10,011 nucleotides of DNA from GWA2-46-15 sp964551525 (GCA_964551525.1 CAZKCH010000019.1:1-10011); one strand, 5' to 3'; counted from the stretch's first letter, positions 5,446-9,833 are shown. Made by a program: numbers and translations. The notes: generated by a model from the letters alone, not told the origin.

Positions 5446-5880
5446 ATGAGAAAGTTTGGTCTTTCGGTTGGCGTCTTAATAGAAGACGCCCAAGGGAGGT
5501 TATTATTGCAAAGAGAAGGGGACGGCTGGGGCATACCTGCTGGCAAGGTGGAAACGGGGGAGGCGATTGAGGCAGCTGCCAAAAGAGAGGTGAGAGAGGA
5601 AACCGGGCTGGAGGTGACCCTTGGTCCCGGTCACGTAGGTATGGTCATTGAAAAAGTGGGGGGTCAAATCAAAATGGTCGGTCTTCATTTTGCGGGGAGG
5701 ATTGTCGGCGGGAAGCTCCGTCGAGGTAAAGGAGTGAAAGAGTTTCGTTGGCTTGCTAAGTGGGAGGCCAAGGATTTCTTACACCAACACAGAATACGGA
5801 AAGGCCTGTTCGGTTGTATGCAGATTTACGACTGGGCAGGTATGGAGATTCCGCTTCCGCCGATGGCCGATGACGAATAG
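5446..5880 (+). CDS. Nudix hydrolase (MutT-like)
   Basis: A 144-residue Nudix hydrolase with a perfect box at residues 33-55 (G33, E39, R47-E48, E51-E52, G54). The start FGLSVGVLIEDAQGRLLLQRE gives the first two strands, and GWGIPAGKVETGE is typical of MutT/ADP-ribose-type members; subfamily and substrate cannot be fixed. The start is secure: GGAGGTGA at 5435-5442 lies at ideal distance and is the strongest SD in the window. A promoter at 5381-5408 and an intrinsic terminator at 5885-5911 bracket the gene, so it is probably a single-gene transcript. Its GC-rich, SD-led style differs from the AT-rich, SD-less genes before it, which may mean a different origin. Confidence 0.87.
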   Translation: MRKFGLSVGVLIEDAQGRLLLQREGDGWGIPAGKVETGEAIEAAAKREVREETGLEVTLGPGHVGMVIEKVGGQIKMVGLHFAGRIVGGKLRRGKGVKEFRWLAKWEAKDFLHQHRIRKGLFGCMQIYDWAGMEIPLPPMADDE

Positions 5881-5884
5881 AAAG

Positions 5885-5911
5885 ACAGACTCGTAAAACG
5901 GGTCTGTTTTT
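5885..5911 (+). terminator. Intrinsic terminator after the Nudix gene
   Basis: ACAGACTCG (5885-5893) pairs with CGGGTCTGT (5899-5907) over nine positions (one wobble) around a TAAAA loop, followed by five T (5907-5911). It begins four bases after the stop codon. Confidence 0.85.
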
Positions 5912-6005
5912 CGTTCAAATATACTTAACTAAACTAGTTTAAATGTTGTTTTGTGGGCAAGCCAAATTCGAAGGATCGCCAAAGAAGTGGTTTTTTGATA
6001 AAGTG

Positions 6006-6039
6006 AATATATGGACAAGAGCGAATTAGAAAAAATTGT
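6006..6039 (+). pseudogene. Fossil start of a second copy of the 154-residue gene
   Basis: From AATAT before the ATG at 6011 through 6039, the sequence matches the start of the gene at 2040 with two base differences. It reads MDKSELEKIV and then meets TAG, which lies inside the following hairpin repeat. The rest of the gene and the Nudix gene that follows its full copy are missing, and a GNAT copy comes next, as in the 2040-3593 region. This suggests a duplicated block that lost its middle. Confidence 0.6.
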
Positions 6040-6060
6040 GTAGAGCTGAGCTCTACACAA
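6036..6060. repeat. 25-nt hairpin repeat, perfect copy
   Basis: The arms TTGTGTAGAGCT (6036-6047) and AGCTCTACACAA (6049-6060) pair at all twelve positions around G6048. It is followed by GAGG and lies 21 bases before the second GNAT start. Its first bases overlap the end of the fossil gene start. Confidence 0.85.
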
Positions 6061-6081
6061 GAGGCGATATTAAATAAAAAC

Positions 6082-6531
6082 ATGAAAAGGAAAATTAAGT
6101 TTACAATCAGGGAGATGAATAAAGCCGACCGGGAATGGACGGTAGAATTTCTTAAGAAACACTGGGGGTCGGAGAAGATTATTTCGCGGGGAAGAGTTTA
6201 TTACCCCTCCGCGCTTTCTGGCTTTGTGGCAATGAGCGGCAAAAAGTATTTGGGTTTAGTGACATATCTTGTCAAAAACAAAGAATGCCAGATAATGACT
6301 TTAAATTCAATTGTGGAAAGAAAGGGAGTAGGCACGGCTTTAATTGAAAGGGTAAAAAAAGCAGCGAGAAAGCTAAAATGTAAAAGATTATGGCTGACCA
6401 CCACGAATGATAATGTTGATGCTTTGCGTTTTTATCAAAGGAAAGGCCTTGTTTTTAAAAAGGTTTATCCTAATGCTGTCACTTTTGCCAGAGAAAAGTT
6501 GAAACCGGAAATCCCCTTGATCGGCGATTAA
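6082..6531 (+). CDS. GNAT family N-acetyltransferase, second copy, cut short by a stop codon
   Basis: A 149-residue paralogue of the acetyltransferase at 3099, aligned without gaps. Motif A VERKGVGTALIERV and the NVDALRFYQRKGL segment are intact, so the acetyl-CoA fold could still form. The first 280 bases differ from the other copy at roughly 39 sites, but 6362-6485 is completely identical to 3379-3502. At codon 150 a TAC (Tyr) in the other copy is TAA here, which removes the last 15 residues. The bases after the stop still match the lost tail in frame (GILIRDEIELEIL...) up to TGA at 6589-6591. Whether the shorter enzyme works is unknown. No SD is visible; ATG context TAAAAACATG is shared with the first copy. 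Confidence 0.8.
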   Translation: MKRKIKFTIREMNKADREWTVEFLKKHWGSEKIISRGRVYYPSALSGFVAMSGKKYLGLVTYLVKNKECQIMTLNSIVERKGVGTALIERVKKAARKLKCKRLWLTTTNDNVDALRFYQRKGLVFKKVYPNAVTFAREKLKPEIPLIGD

Positions 6532-6591
6532 GGCATTCTCATCAGAGACGAAATCGAGCTCGAAATCCTCTTCGAGAAAGTGGTTAAGTGA
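6532..6591 (+). pseudogene. In-frame remnant of the GNAT C-terminal tail
   Basis: Nineteen sense codons follow the TAA at 6529-6531 and read GILIRDEIELEILFEKVVK before TGA. The first twelve or so match the tail of the full-length GNAT copy, mostly with synonymous or conservative changes. The last codons and the stop come from the 8-bp repeat array. This indicates that the nonsense change is recent. Confidence 0.7.
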
Positions 6592-6611
6592 TTAAGTGAC
6601 TAAGCGGTTAA
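6580..6611. repeat. 8-bp tandem repeat array, four units
   Basis: GTGGTTAA, GTGATTAA, GTGACTAA and GCGGTTAA follow each other, the same unit as the array at 1431-1478. It overlaps the end of the GNAT remnant and is followed seven bases later by a hairpin repeat. Confidence 0.8.
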
Positions 6612-6617
6612 GTAAGG

Positions 6618-6642
6618 TTGTGCTTAGTTTGACTAAATACAA
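6618..6642. repeat. 25-nt hairpin repeat, AT-rich decayed copy
   Basis: TTGTGCTTAGTT (6618-6629) and GACTAAATACAA (6631-6642) pair at eleven of twelve positions around 6630, two as wobbles, with one C-A mismatch. It is followed by GGAA rather than GAG. It lies 13 bases before a promoter. Confidence 0.65.
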
Positions 6643-6654
6643 GGAATTATTCTT

Positions 6655-6682
6655 GTTGACTTAAATGTTTTTAGTGGTATGA
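6655..6682 (+). promoter_or_regulatory. Promoter of the two small membrane-protein genes
   Basis: TTGACT (6655-6660) and TATGAA (6677-6682) are 16 bases apart, and TGG precedes the -10 (extended -10). The first start codon follows 26 bases later, leaving room for a short leader with an SD. Confidence 0.6.
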
Positions 6683-6708
6683 ATGAAATTAGAAAAGGAG
6701 AGTGTGCC

Positions 6709-6825
6709 ATGAAAAAAATACCCGAGTTTTTTAAAGACATCGTTATGGGGATTATCGGATTCACTCTTTTCCTGATTGGAATTTTGGTCGGGAAGCCAGT
6801 ATATCCGGGAGATCCCGGAGAATAG
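6709..6825 (+). CDS. 38-residue single-pass membrane peptide
   Basis: A short but well-supported gene: AAGGAG at 6695-6700 lies 8 bases before ATG 6709, and a promoter stands upstream. The peptide has a basic-amphipathic start (MKKIPEFFKD), one hydrophobic stretch at residues 11-28 (IVMGIIGFTLFLIGILVG) and a short polar end KPVYPGDPGE. It probably sits in the cytoplasmic membrane with one pass. I do not recognise a family. A second small membrane-protein gene starts 13 bases after its stop with its own SD, so the two are likely made together. Roles seen in other small membrane peptides (toxin, subunit of a membrane complex, regulator) are possible, with no way to choose from sequence alone. 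Confidence 0.65.
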   Translation: MKKIPEFFKDIVMGIIGFTLFLIGILVGKPVYPGDPGE

Positions 6826-6838
6826 AAAAGGAGTTTGT

Positions 6839-7000
6839 ATGGAAATGAAAATCGGCGATATAGTATTGGATATTTTCATAGTTATTGGCATTGTTGCTCT
6901 GAACATTTACGTATGGCGGGGAATAAAAAAGGCATGGACGAAAGACCTTCAATCCCCGTCTTCCCTGCCGAGTCCGAGCAGTTGGAAATGTCCGGAGTAG
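6839..7000 (+). CDS. 53-residue single-pass membrane protein
   Basis: ATG 6839 is preceded at 5 bases by AAGGAG (6828-6833), so this start is preferred over an upstream in-frame one inside the previous gene. The protein has one membrane segment at residues about 7-25 (DIVLDIFIVIGIVALNIYV), then a basic stretch WRGIKKAWTKD that by the positive-inside rule should face the cytoplasm, and a Ser/Pro-rich tail (LQSPSSLPSPSSWKCPE) with one cysteine. No family is recognised. It forms a two-gene unit with the 38-residue peptide, between a promoter and a terminator-like hairpin. Confidence 0.65.
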   Translation: MEMKIGDIVLDIFIVIGIVALNIYVWRGIKKAWTKDLQSPSSLPSPSSWKCPE

Positions 7001-7011
7001 CAATAAACAAG

Positions 7012-7037
7012 GCCTCTCCTTTTTGGGGAGGCTATTT
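7012..7037 (+). terminator. Terminator-like hairpin after the small membrane genes
   Basis: GCCTCTCC (7012-7019) pairs with GGGGAGGC (7025-7032) over eight positions (one wobble) around a T5 loop, followed by TATTT. The T-run is short, so efficiency is uncertain. It begins 11 bases after the stop. Confidence 0.65.
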
Positions 7038-7055
7038 CGTTAGTCTATTAAATGA

Positions 7056-7078
7056 CTTGTTCTGAACTTACCGAAGGA
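7056..7078. repeat. Degenerate CTTGT..GAA..CCGAAGGA intergenic repeat
   Basis: CTTGTTCTGAACTTACCGAAGG resembles the common intergenic motif built on TCCTGAGCTTGTCGAAGG, related to fragments at 5242-5314. Its last bases provide the GAAGGAG (7073-7079) that may serve as SD for TspO. The match to the repeat family is by eye. Confidence 0.4.
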
Positions 7079-7093
7079 GTAAAATAAAACAAT

Positions 7094-7492
7094 ATGAACA
7101 ATGCATATAATTGGTATTCGCAGTTAATCAAGCCGGCGTGGGCGCCGCCGTCCTGGCTTTTCGGCCCGGTCTGGACGTTTCTTTATGTCCTGATTGCCGC
7201 TTCGTTCGGCAAAGTGTTTTTAATGGCGTGGCAAAAACAAATTGCTTTTGTCGTAGCTTTGCCGTTTATCTTGAATCTTGTTTTCAATTTTGCCTTTACC
7301 CCGCTTCAATTCGGGTTGAGGAATAACCTTTTGGCCGCGATTGATATTCTTCTTGTTTTGGCAACGCTGGTTTGGGCGCTGGTTGTTATCTGGCCGCACC
7401 TGAAGTGGGTTGTTTATGCTAATATTCCGTATTTGCTCTGGGTCTCATTCGCCACTATTTTGCAACTCACCGTCACTTGGATGAACGGGTGA
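7094..7492 (+). CDS. tspO: TspO/MBR (translocator protein) family membrane protein
   Basis: A 132-residue TspO/MBR homologue with five predicted membrane helices. Hallmarks are WYSQLIKPAWAPPSWLFGPVWTFLYVLI (residues 7-34), NLVFNFAFTPLQFGLRN (61-77) and the helix-5 stretch ANIPYLLWVSFATILQLTV (109-127). TspO proteins bind tetrapyrroles and cholesterol-like ligands and are linked to porphyrin handling and stress responses; no tetrapyrrole genes are visible here, so its ligand in this organism is open. It is somewhat shorter than typical bacterial TspO (about 150-160 residues), mostly at the ends. ATG 7094 agrees with family starts. AAGGAG at 7074-7079 is 14 bases upstream, rather far. The gene follows a terminator-like hairpin and precedes a promoter, so it is probably its own unit. 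Confidence 0.92.
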   Translation: MNNAYNWYSQLIKPAWAPPSWLFGPVWTFLYVLIAASFGKVFLMAWQKQIAFVVALPFILNLVFNFAFTPLQFGLRNNLLAAIDILLVLATLVWALVVIWPHLKWVVYANIPYLLWVSFATILQLTVTWMNG

Positions 7493-7500
7493 TCAGGCCC

Positions 7501-7529
7501 TTGTTTTTTACAAAGATTGAGCGTATGAT
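7501..7529 (+). promoter_or_regulatory. Promoter of the 71-residue / basic peptide pair
   Basis: TTGTTT (7501-7506), a 17-base spacer and TATGAT (7524-7529, five of six to consensus) lie 30 bases before the ATG at 7560. Confidence 0.5.
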
Positions 7530-7559
7530 GAGGATAGAGGCGAGAACTAAGATTTACAG

Positions 7560-7775
7560 ATGACTACAAAACAAACCTTTCTATCAGAACACAACCGGCT
7601 GTCGCCGGAGAATTTGCAAGCGACAACTTATTTGCTGTCCCGTTTTAAAGTTGACAAGGCCTCGCTTTTTAAGGACGACGACTGGTCGATTGAAAAATTG
7701 AGAAGGCCGTATATTATGTGGCTTACTTCTTTGACGACTTTGGAGAAAGCGGATATTAAAAAACATTGCCTATGA
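7560..7775 (+). CDS. Uncharacterised 71-residue protein
   Basis: A small soluble protein, MTTKQTFLSEHNRLSPENL at the start, with a middle FKVDKASLFKDDDWSIEKLRRPYIMWLTSL and end EKADIKKHCL. It looks mostly helical and has no signal or membrane segment. I do not recognise a family. A promoter lies 30 bases upstream; a clear SD is lacking, and the ATG is preceded by GATTTACAG. The stop overlaps the next start as ATGA, so this gene and the basic peptide below are probably translated as a coupled pair and share the terminator at 7880-7904. That arrangement is the best evidence that it is real. Confidence 0.6.
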   Translation: MTTKQTFLSEHNRLSPENLQATTYLLSRFKVDKASLFKDDDWSIEKLRRPYIMWLTSLTTLEKADIKKHCL

Positions 7776-7876
7776 AAAATCGCAAAAACAAAAATCACAG
7801 TCGGCAGTCAAGATTGCATCGGGTGTTTAAAATGAAACATCGTTCTAAAAAGAATCGGACGCGACGCAAGAAATAA
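7772..7876 (+). CDS. 34-residue, extremely basic peptide
   Basis: MKNRKNKNHSRQSRLHRVFK followed by MKHRSKKNRTRRKK: about 20 of 34 residues are Lys, Arg or His and there is no acidic residue. Such a composition is typical of small ribosomal proteins (bL34, bL36, bTHX) and of the COX24/AURKAIP1-like peptides found in many bacteria; the KMKHRSKKNRTRRKK ending recalls the last group, but I cannot confirm it. It would bind nucleic acid, most likely rRNA. Its ATG overlaps the TGA of the 71-residue gene (ATGA), indicating translational coupling, and a strong terminator starts three bases after its stop. Being framed this tightly argues that it is a real gene. Confidence 0.6.
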   Translation: MKNRKNKNHSRQSRLHRVFKMKHRSKKNRTRRKK

Positions 7877-7879
7877 ACC

Positions 7880-7905
7880 AAAAACAGGGCTGAACCCTGT
7901 TTTTT
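7880..7905. terminator. Bidirectional intrinsic terminator
   Basis: AAAAACAGGG (7880-7889) pairs with CCCTGTTTTT (7895-7904) around a CTGAA loop, with a T-run to 7905 on the plus strand and five T on the minus strand. It lies between convergent genes, the basic peptide (+) and the RRM gene (-), and can end both. Confidence 0.88.
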
Positions 7906-7925
7906 GGTTGTCTAAGACAATCGTT

Positions 7926-8249
7926 TTACCAATTGTTTTGACGTCTGCCAAATCCCGATCCTCTGTCGCCGCCGCGGTCAAAATCCCGGCGCGGGCGCTC
8001 TTCCATCGGACGAGCTTCGGCTACGGTCAAAGTGCGTCCTTCGACTTCTTTGCCGTTCATCAATTCGATGCCCTTAGCGGCTTCCTCTTCGGTGGACATT
8101 TCCACGAAGCCAAAGCCCTTGGAGCGGCCGGACATCCTGTCCATGATAATCATTGCTGAAGCCACCGTTCCTGCTTGGGCAAACATTTCTTTCAAAGTAT
8201 CGTCAGTGGCGCTGTAAGGCAAACCGCCGACATATAGTTTTTTAGCCAT
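7926..8249 (-). CDS. RRM RNA-binding protein with Gly/Arg-rich tail
   Basis: A 107-residue protein made of one RNA-recognition motif. RNP2 is KLYVGGLPY (residues 4-12, Y6 aromatic) and RNP1 is RSKGFGFVEM (42-51, F46 and F48 aromatic), so the RNA-stacking residues are present. It ends with an Arg/Gly-rich tail (PRRDFDRGGDRGSGFGRRQNNW). Proteins of this make-up in cyanobacteria and other bacteria act as RNA chaperones, often induced by cold; that role is inferred here. The ATG complement at 8247-8249 is followed directly by AKKLYVGGLP, as in relatives. No SD is visible; the start follows AATAAAACAAT, nearly the same bases as before the TspO start. A possible promoter at 8388-8415 gives a leader of about 130 bases that can fold. 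Confidence 0.9.
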   Translation of the reverse strand: MAKKLYVGGLPYSATDDTLKEMFAQAGTVASAMIIMDRMSGRSKGFGFVEMSTEEEAAKGIELMNGKEVEGRTLTVAEARPMEERPRRDFDRGGDRGSGFGRRQNNW

Positions 8250-8262
8250 ATTGTTTTATTAC

Positions 8263-8347
8263 ACGAATTATTACTGCGTAAGTCGACTTATTCTCGCTTT
8301 GTTTCTGCTTTCGACGGCCGAGGGGCCGCTGACTTACACAAATTCGT
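8263..8347 (-). promoter_or_regulatory. Foldable 5' leader of the RRM gene
   Basis: Between the RRM start and its presumed promoter are nested inverted repeats: ACGAATT (8263-8269) with AATTCGT (8341-8347), GTAAGTC (8278-8284) with GACTTAC (8331-8337), and an inner hairpin CGGCC/GGCCG (8315-8319 and 8324-8328) with a four-base loop. In the mRNA this could form one long branched stem upstream of the start codon. A regulatory role (cold or self-binding) is inference. Confidence 0.4.
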
Positions 8348-8387
8348 ATAAGGAAAGAGAAAACTGACGGAGAAATCTTACCTTGCT

Positions 8388-8415
8388 ATCATACACTCTT
8401 CCTCGAAAAAGTAAA
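8388..8415 (-). promoter_or_regulatory. Possible promoter of the RRM gene
   Basis: On the minus strand TTTACT (8415-8410) is followed after 16 bases by TATGAT (8393-8388). The start codon is about 140 bases downstream. Partial matches to consensus only. Confidence 0.4.
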
Positions 8416-8434
8416 GCCCTGTTTACGTTTTTTG

Positions 8435-8443
8435 TGATATACT
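8435..8443 (+). promoter_or_regulatory. Extended -10 promoter directly before the radical SAM start
   Basis: TGATATACT, a TGN extended -10 with TATACT at 8438-8443, lies 8 bases before ATG 8452. Transcription would begin about 8449-8452, at or just before the start codon, so the mRNA may be leaderless. No good -35 is present. Confidence 0.45.
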
Positions 8444-8451
8444 TAAAATAT

Positions 8452-9276
8452 ATGGATTCTGTTGATTTTGTCAGAATTGCCTGGTATGGCAAGCACTTTG
8501 GCGAAGAGCCGCCTTTGGTGGGCCAAGCCGGCGAGGGCGCGGGCGCGATTTTCTTCACCGGCTGTAATTTACGTTGTGTTTATTGCCAGAACTTTCAAAT
8601 TTCCCAGCAAAACATCGGTAAGGATTATACTCTGGAAGAATTGGCGGAAATGATGCTGGATCTGCAAAAACAAGGTGCTTTGAATATTGATTTGGTGACG
8701 CCGACCATCTGGGCGGAAAGGATTAAAAAGGCCGTGATCATGGCAAAGGCGCGAGGCCTGGTTATTCCCATTGTCTGGAATTCCAATGCTTATGAAAACG
8801 TAGAAATGATCCGCGGCTTAAAAGGAGTGGTTGATATTTATCTGCCTGACTTCAAATACGGGGATGACCAGTTGGCAAAGAAATACTCCGGCATTGACGG
8901 CTACGTGGAAAAAGCAAAAGCGGCAATCAAAGAAATGCTGGATCAGGCCGGTCATTTGCAAGTGTCAGAGAAGGGTGTTGCCCGAAAAGGCGTTATTGTC
9001 AGACATTTGATTTTGCCTAATAATATTAGAAACAGCCTTATGGTTTTGGCGCTTCTGGGAGAGATCGATAAGAATATTTATATCCATCTCATGGCCCAGT
9101 ATGAGCCGCTGAACCGGGCCAAAGAATTCCCCGAGCTCAACCGGACGATTGCCCAAAAAGAATTAGATCAGGTTTTTGATCGACTCGTGGCCCTGGGTTT
9201 TGAGAACGGCTGGGTCCAGGATCTGGAAAGCCACGCTTCTTTATTGCCCGATTTCACCAAAATTAATCCCTTTTGA
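8452..9276 (+). CDS. Radical SAM protein, COG1313 type (pyruvate formate-lyase activase-related)
   Basis: A 274-residue radical SAM enzyme. The cluster motif CNLRCVYC (C38, C42, C45) sits in GAIFFTGCNLRCVYCQNFQIS, a segment typical of the COG1313 group annotated as pyruvate formate-lyase activating-like. Further signatures are GALNIDLVTPT (75-85), IPIVWNSNAYE, VDIYLPDFKYGD, GVIVRHLILPNN, and the end GWVQDLESHASLLPDF. Relatives usually have His after VTPT or VTPS; here it is Ile. The enzyme should bind a [4Fe-4S] cluster and cleave S-adenosylmethionine; its target is unknown and no glycyl-radical enzyme is nearby. ATG 8452 is chosen since sequence similarity begins there and an upstream in-frame start lies before the promoter. 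There is no SD. Confidence 0.88.
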   Translation: MDSVDFVRIAWYGKHFGEEPPLVGQAGEGAGAIFFTGCNLRCVYCQNFQISQQNIGKDYTLEELAEMMLDLQKQGALNIDLVTPTIWAERIKKAVIMAKARGLVIPIVWNSNAYENVEMIRGLKGVVDIYLPDFKYGDDQLAKKYSGIDGYVEKAKAAIKEMLDQAGHLQVSEKGVARKGVIVRHLILPNNIRNSLMVLALLGEIDKNIYIHLMAQYEPLNRAKEFPELNRTIAQKELDQVFDRLVALGFENGWVQDLESHASLLPDFTKINPF

Positions 9277-9319
9277 GGTTGTGCTTAGCTGAGGTTGTGC
9301 TTAGCTAAGCTAAGCACAA
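9275..9319. repeat. 25-nt hairpin repeat, perfect copy with a duplicated arm
   Basis: The hairpin itself is 9295-9319: TTGTGCTTAGCT and AGCTAAGCACAA pair at all twelve positions around A9307. It is preceded by a second, tandem copy of its left part: GAGGTTGTGCTTAGCT occurs at 9275-9290 and again at 9291-9306. The stop codon of the radical SAM gene overlaps the first copy. Confidence 0.85.
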
Positions 9320-9328
9320 GTTAAAAAG

Positions 9329-9387
9329 AAGCGCTCGATTGGCTGTCTTTGCCAAATTAATTAGCGCTTACAGAGAACGGGTCTCTG
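9329..9387. other. Two hairpins in the gap before the DUF4870 gene
   Basis: AAGCGCT (9329-9335) pairs with AGCGCTT (9363-9369), enclosing TTGGC (9339-9343) with GCCAA (9351-9355). Directly after, CAGAGA (9371-9376) pairs with TCTCTG (9382-9387) around ACGGG, and a T6 run follows at 9395-9400. The second could be a poor terminator for the radical SAM transcript. The function is otherwise unknown. Confidence 0.4.
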
Positions 9388-9407
9388 CGGGTTCATTTTT
9401 TGTTTTC

Positions 9408-9436
9408 TGGACACGCGCGATTGGGCAAGGTAAGAT
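9408..9436 (+). promoter_or_regulatory. Promoter of the DUF4870 gene
   Basis: TGGACA (9408-9413, five of six to consensus), a 17-base spacer and TAAGAT (9431-9436, four of six) lie 40 bases before ATG 9477. Confidence 0.55.
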
Positions 9437-9476
9437 AAAGAAACAAAGGTCGTTAATCTCTAACCAATTTTTTACT

Positions 9477-9821
9477 ATGGAAGAAAATACCAAAACAACG
9501 CAAACTCCGCCCGCAGAAACAAAGAAAGAAAAGAATATCGGCATGGCGGTGATTGCCTACATTCTGTTTTTCGTTCCGCTTTTGACGGAAATGAAAAACG
9601 ATCCGTTCGTCAAATATCACGTCAAACAGGGCTTATTGCTTTTAATTAGCTGTCTTATCGCTTCCGCCTTCAGTTTTCTCCCGTTTTTCGGCTGGTTTTT
9701 GAGCCGGATTTTGAATTTCGGCTTGTTTATCCTGATGATTATGGGCATTGTTAACGCCATTAACAGCAAGAAGGAGCCCATGCCTTTAATCGGCAAGTTC
9801 GCCGACCAATTTAAGTTTTAG
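9477..9821 (+). CDS. DUF4870 (Tic20-like) membrane protein
   Basis: A 114-residue membrane protein with a polar N-terminal tail (MEENTKTTQTPPAETKKEKN), then the DUF4870 core: helix 1 IGMAVIAYILFFVPLL (21-36), the conserved loop KNDPFVKYHVKQG (40-52), helix 2 LLLLISCLIASAFSFL (53-68), helix 3 from GWFLSRILNFGLFILMIMGIVNAI (72-95), and the ending KEPMPLIGKFADQFKF. The family is very common in small-genome Patescibacteria and of unknown function. ATG 9477 is chosen because the family begins there; an upstream frame extension runs through hairpins and the promoter. The cupin gene follows 12 bases after the stop, so the two may be cotranscribed. Confidence 0.88.
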   Translation: MEENTKTTQTPPAETKKEKNIGMAVIAYILFFVPLLTEMKNDPFVKYHVKQGLLLLISCLIASAFSFLPFFGWFLSRILNFGLFILMIMGIVNAINSKKEPMPLIGKFADQFKF

Positions 9822-9833
9822 AAAACCGATCAT

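Noticed and set aside
5930..5941. 12-bp palindrome TAAACTAGTTTA as an operator
   Set aside because: A single AT-rich palindrome not next to a promoter that I can identify; too little to support.
6529..6591. Alternative genetic code explaining the in-frame TAA in the second GNAT copy
   Set aside because: TAA ends many intact genes here, and TGA and TAG also act as stops at family-typical ends.
8383..8451. 23-residue extension of the radical SAM protein
   Set aside because: It lies upstream of the best promoter and has no family similarity.
9339..9476. 46-residue N-terminal extension of the DUF4870 protein
   Set aside because: The segment is made of hairpin and promoter sequence and the family normally begins just before the polar tail at 9477.
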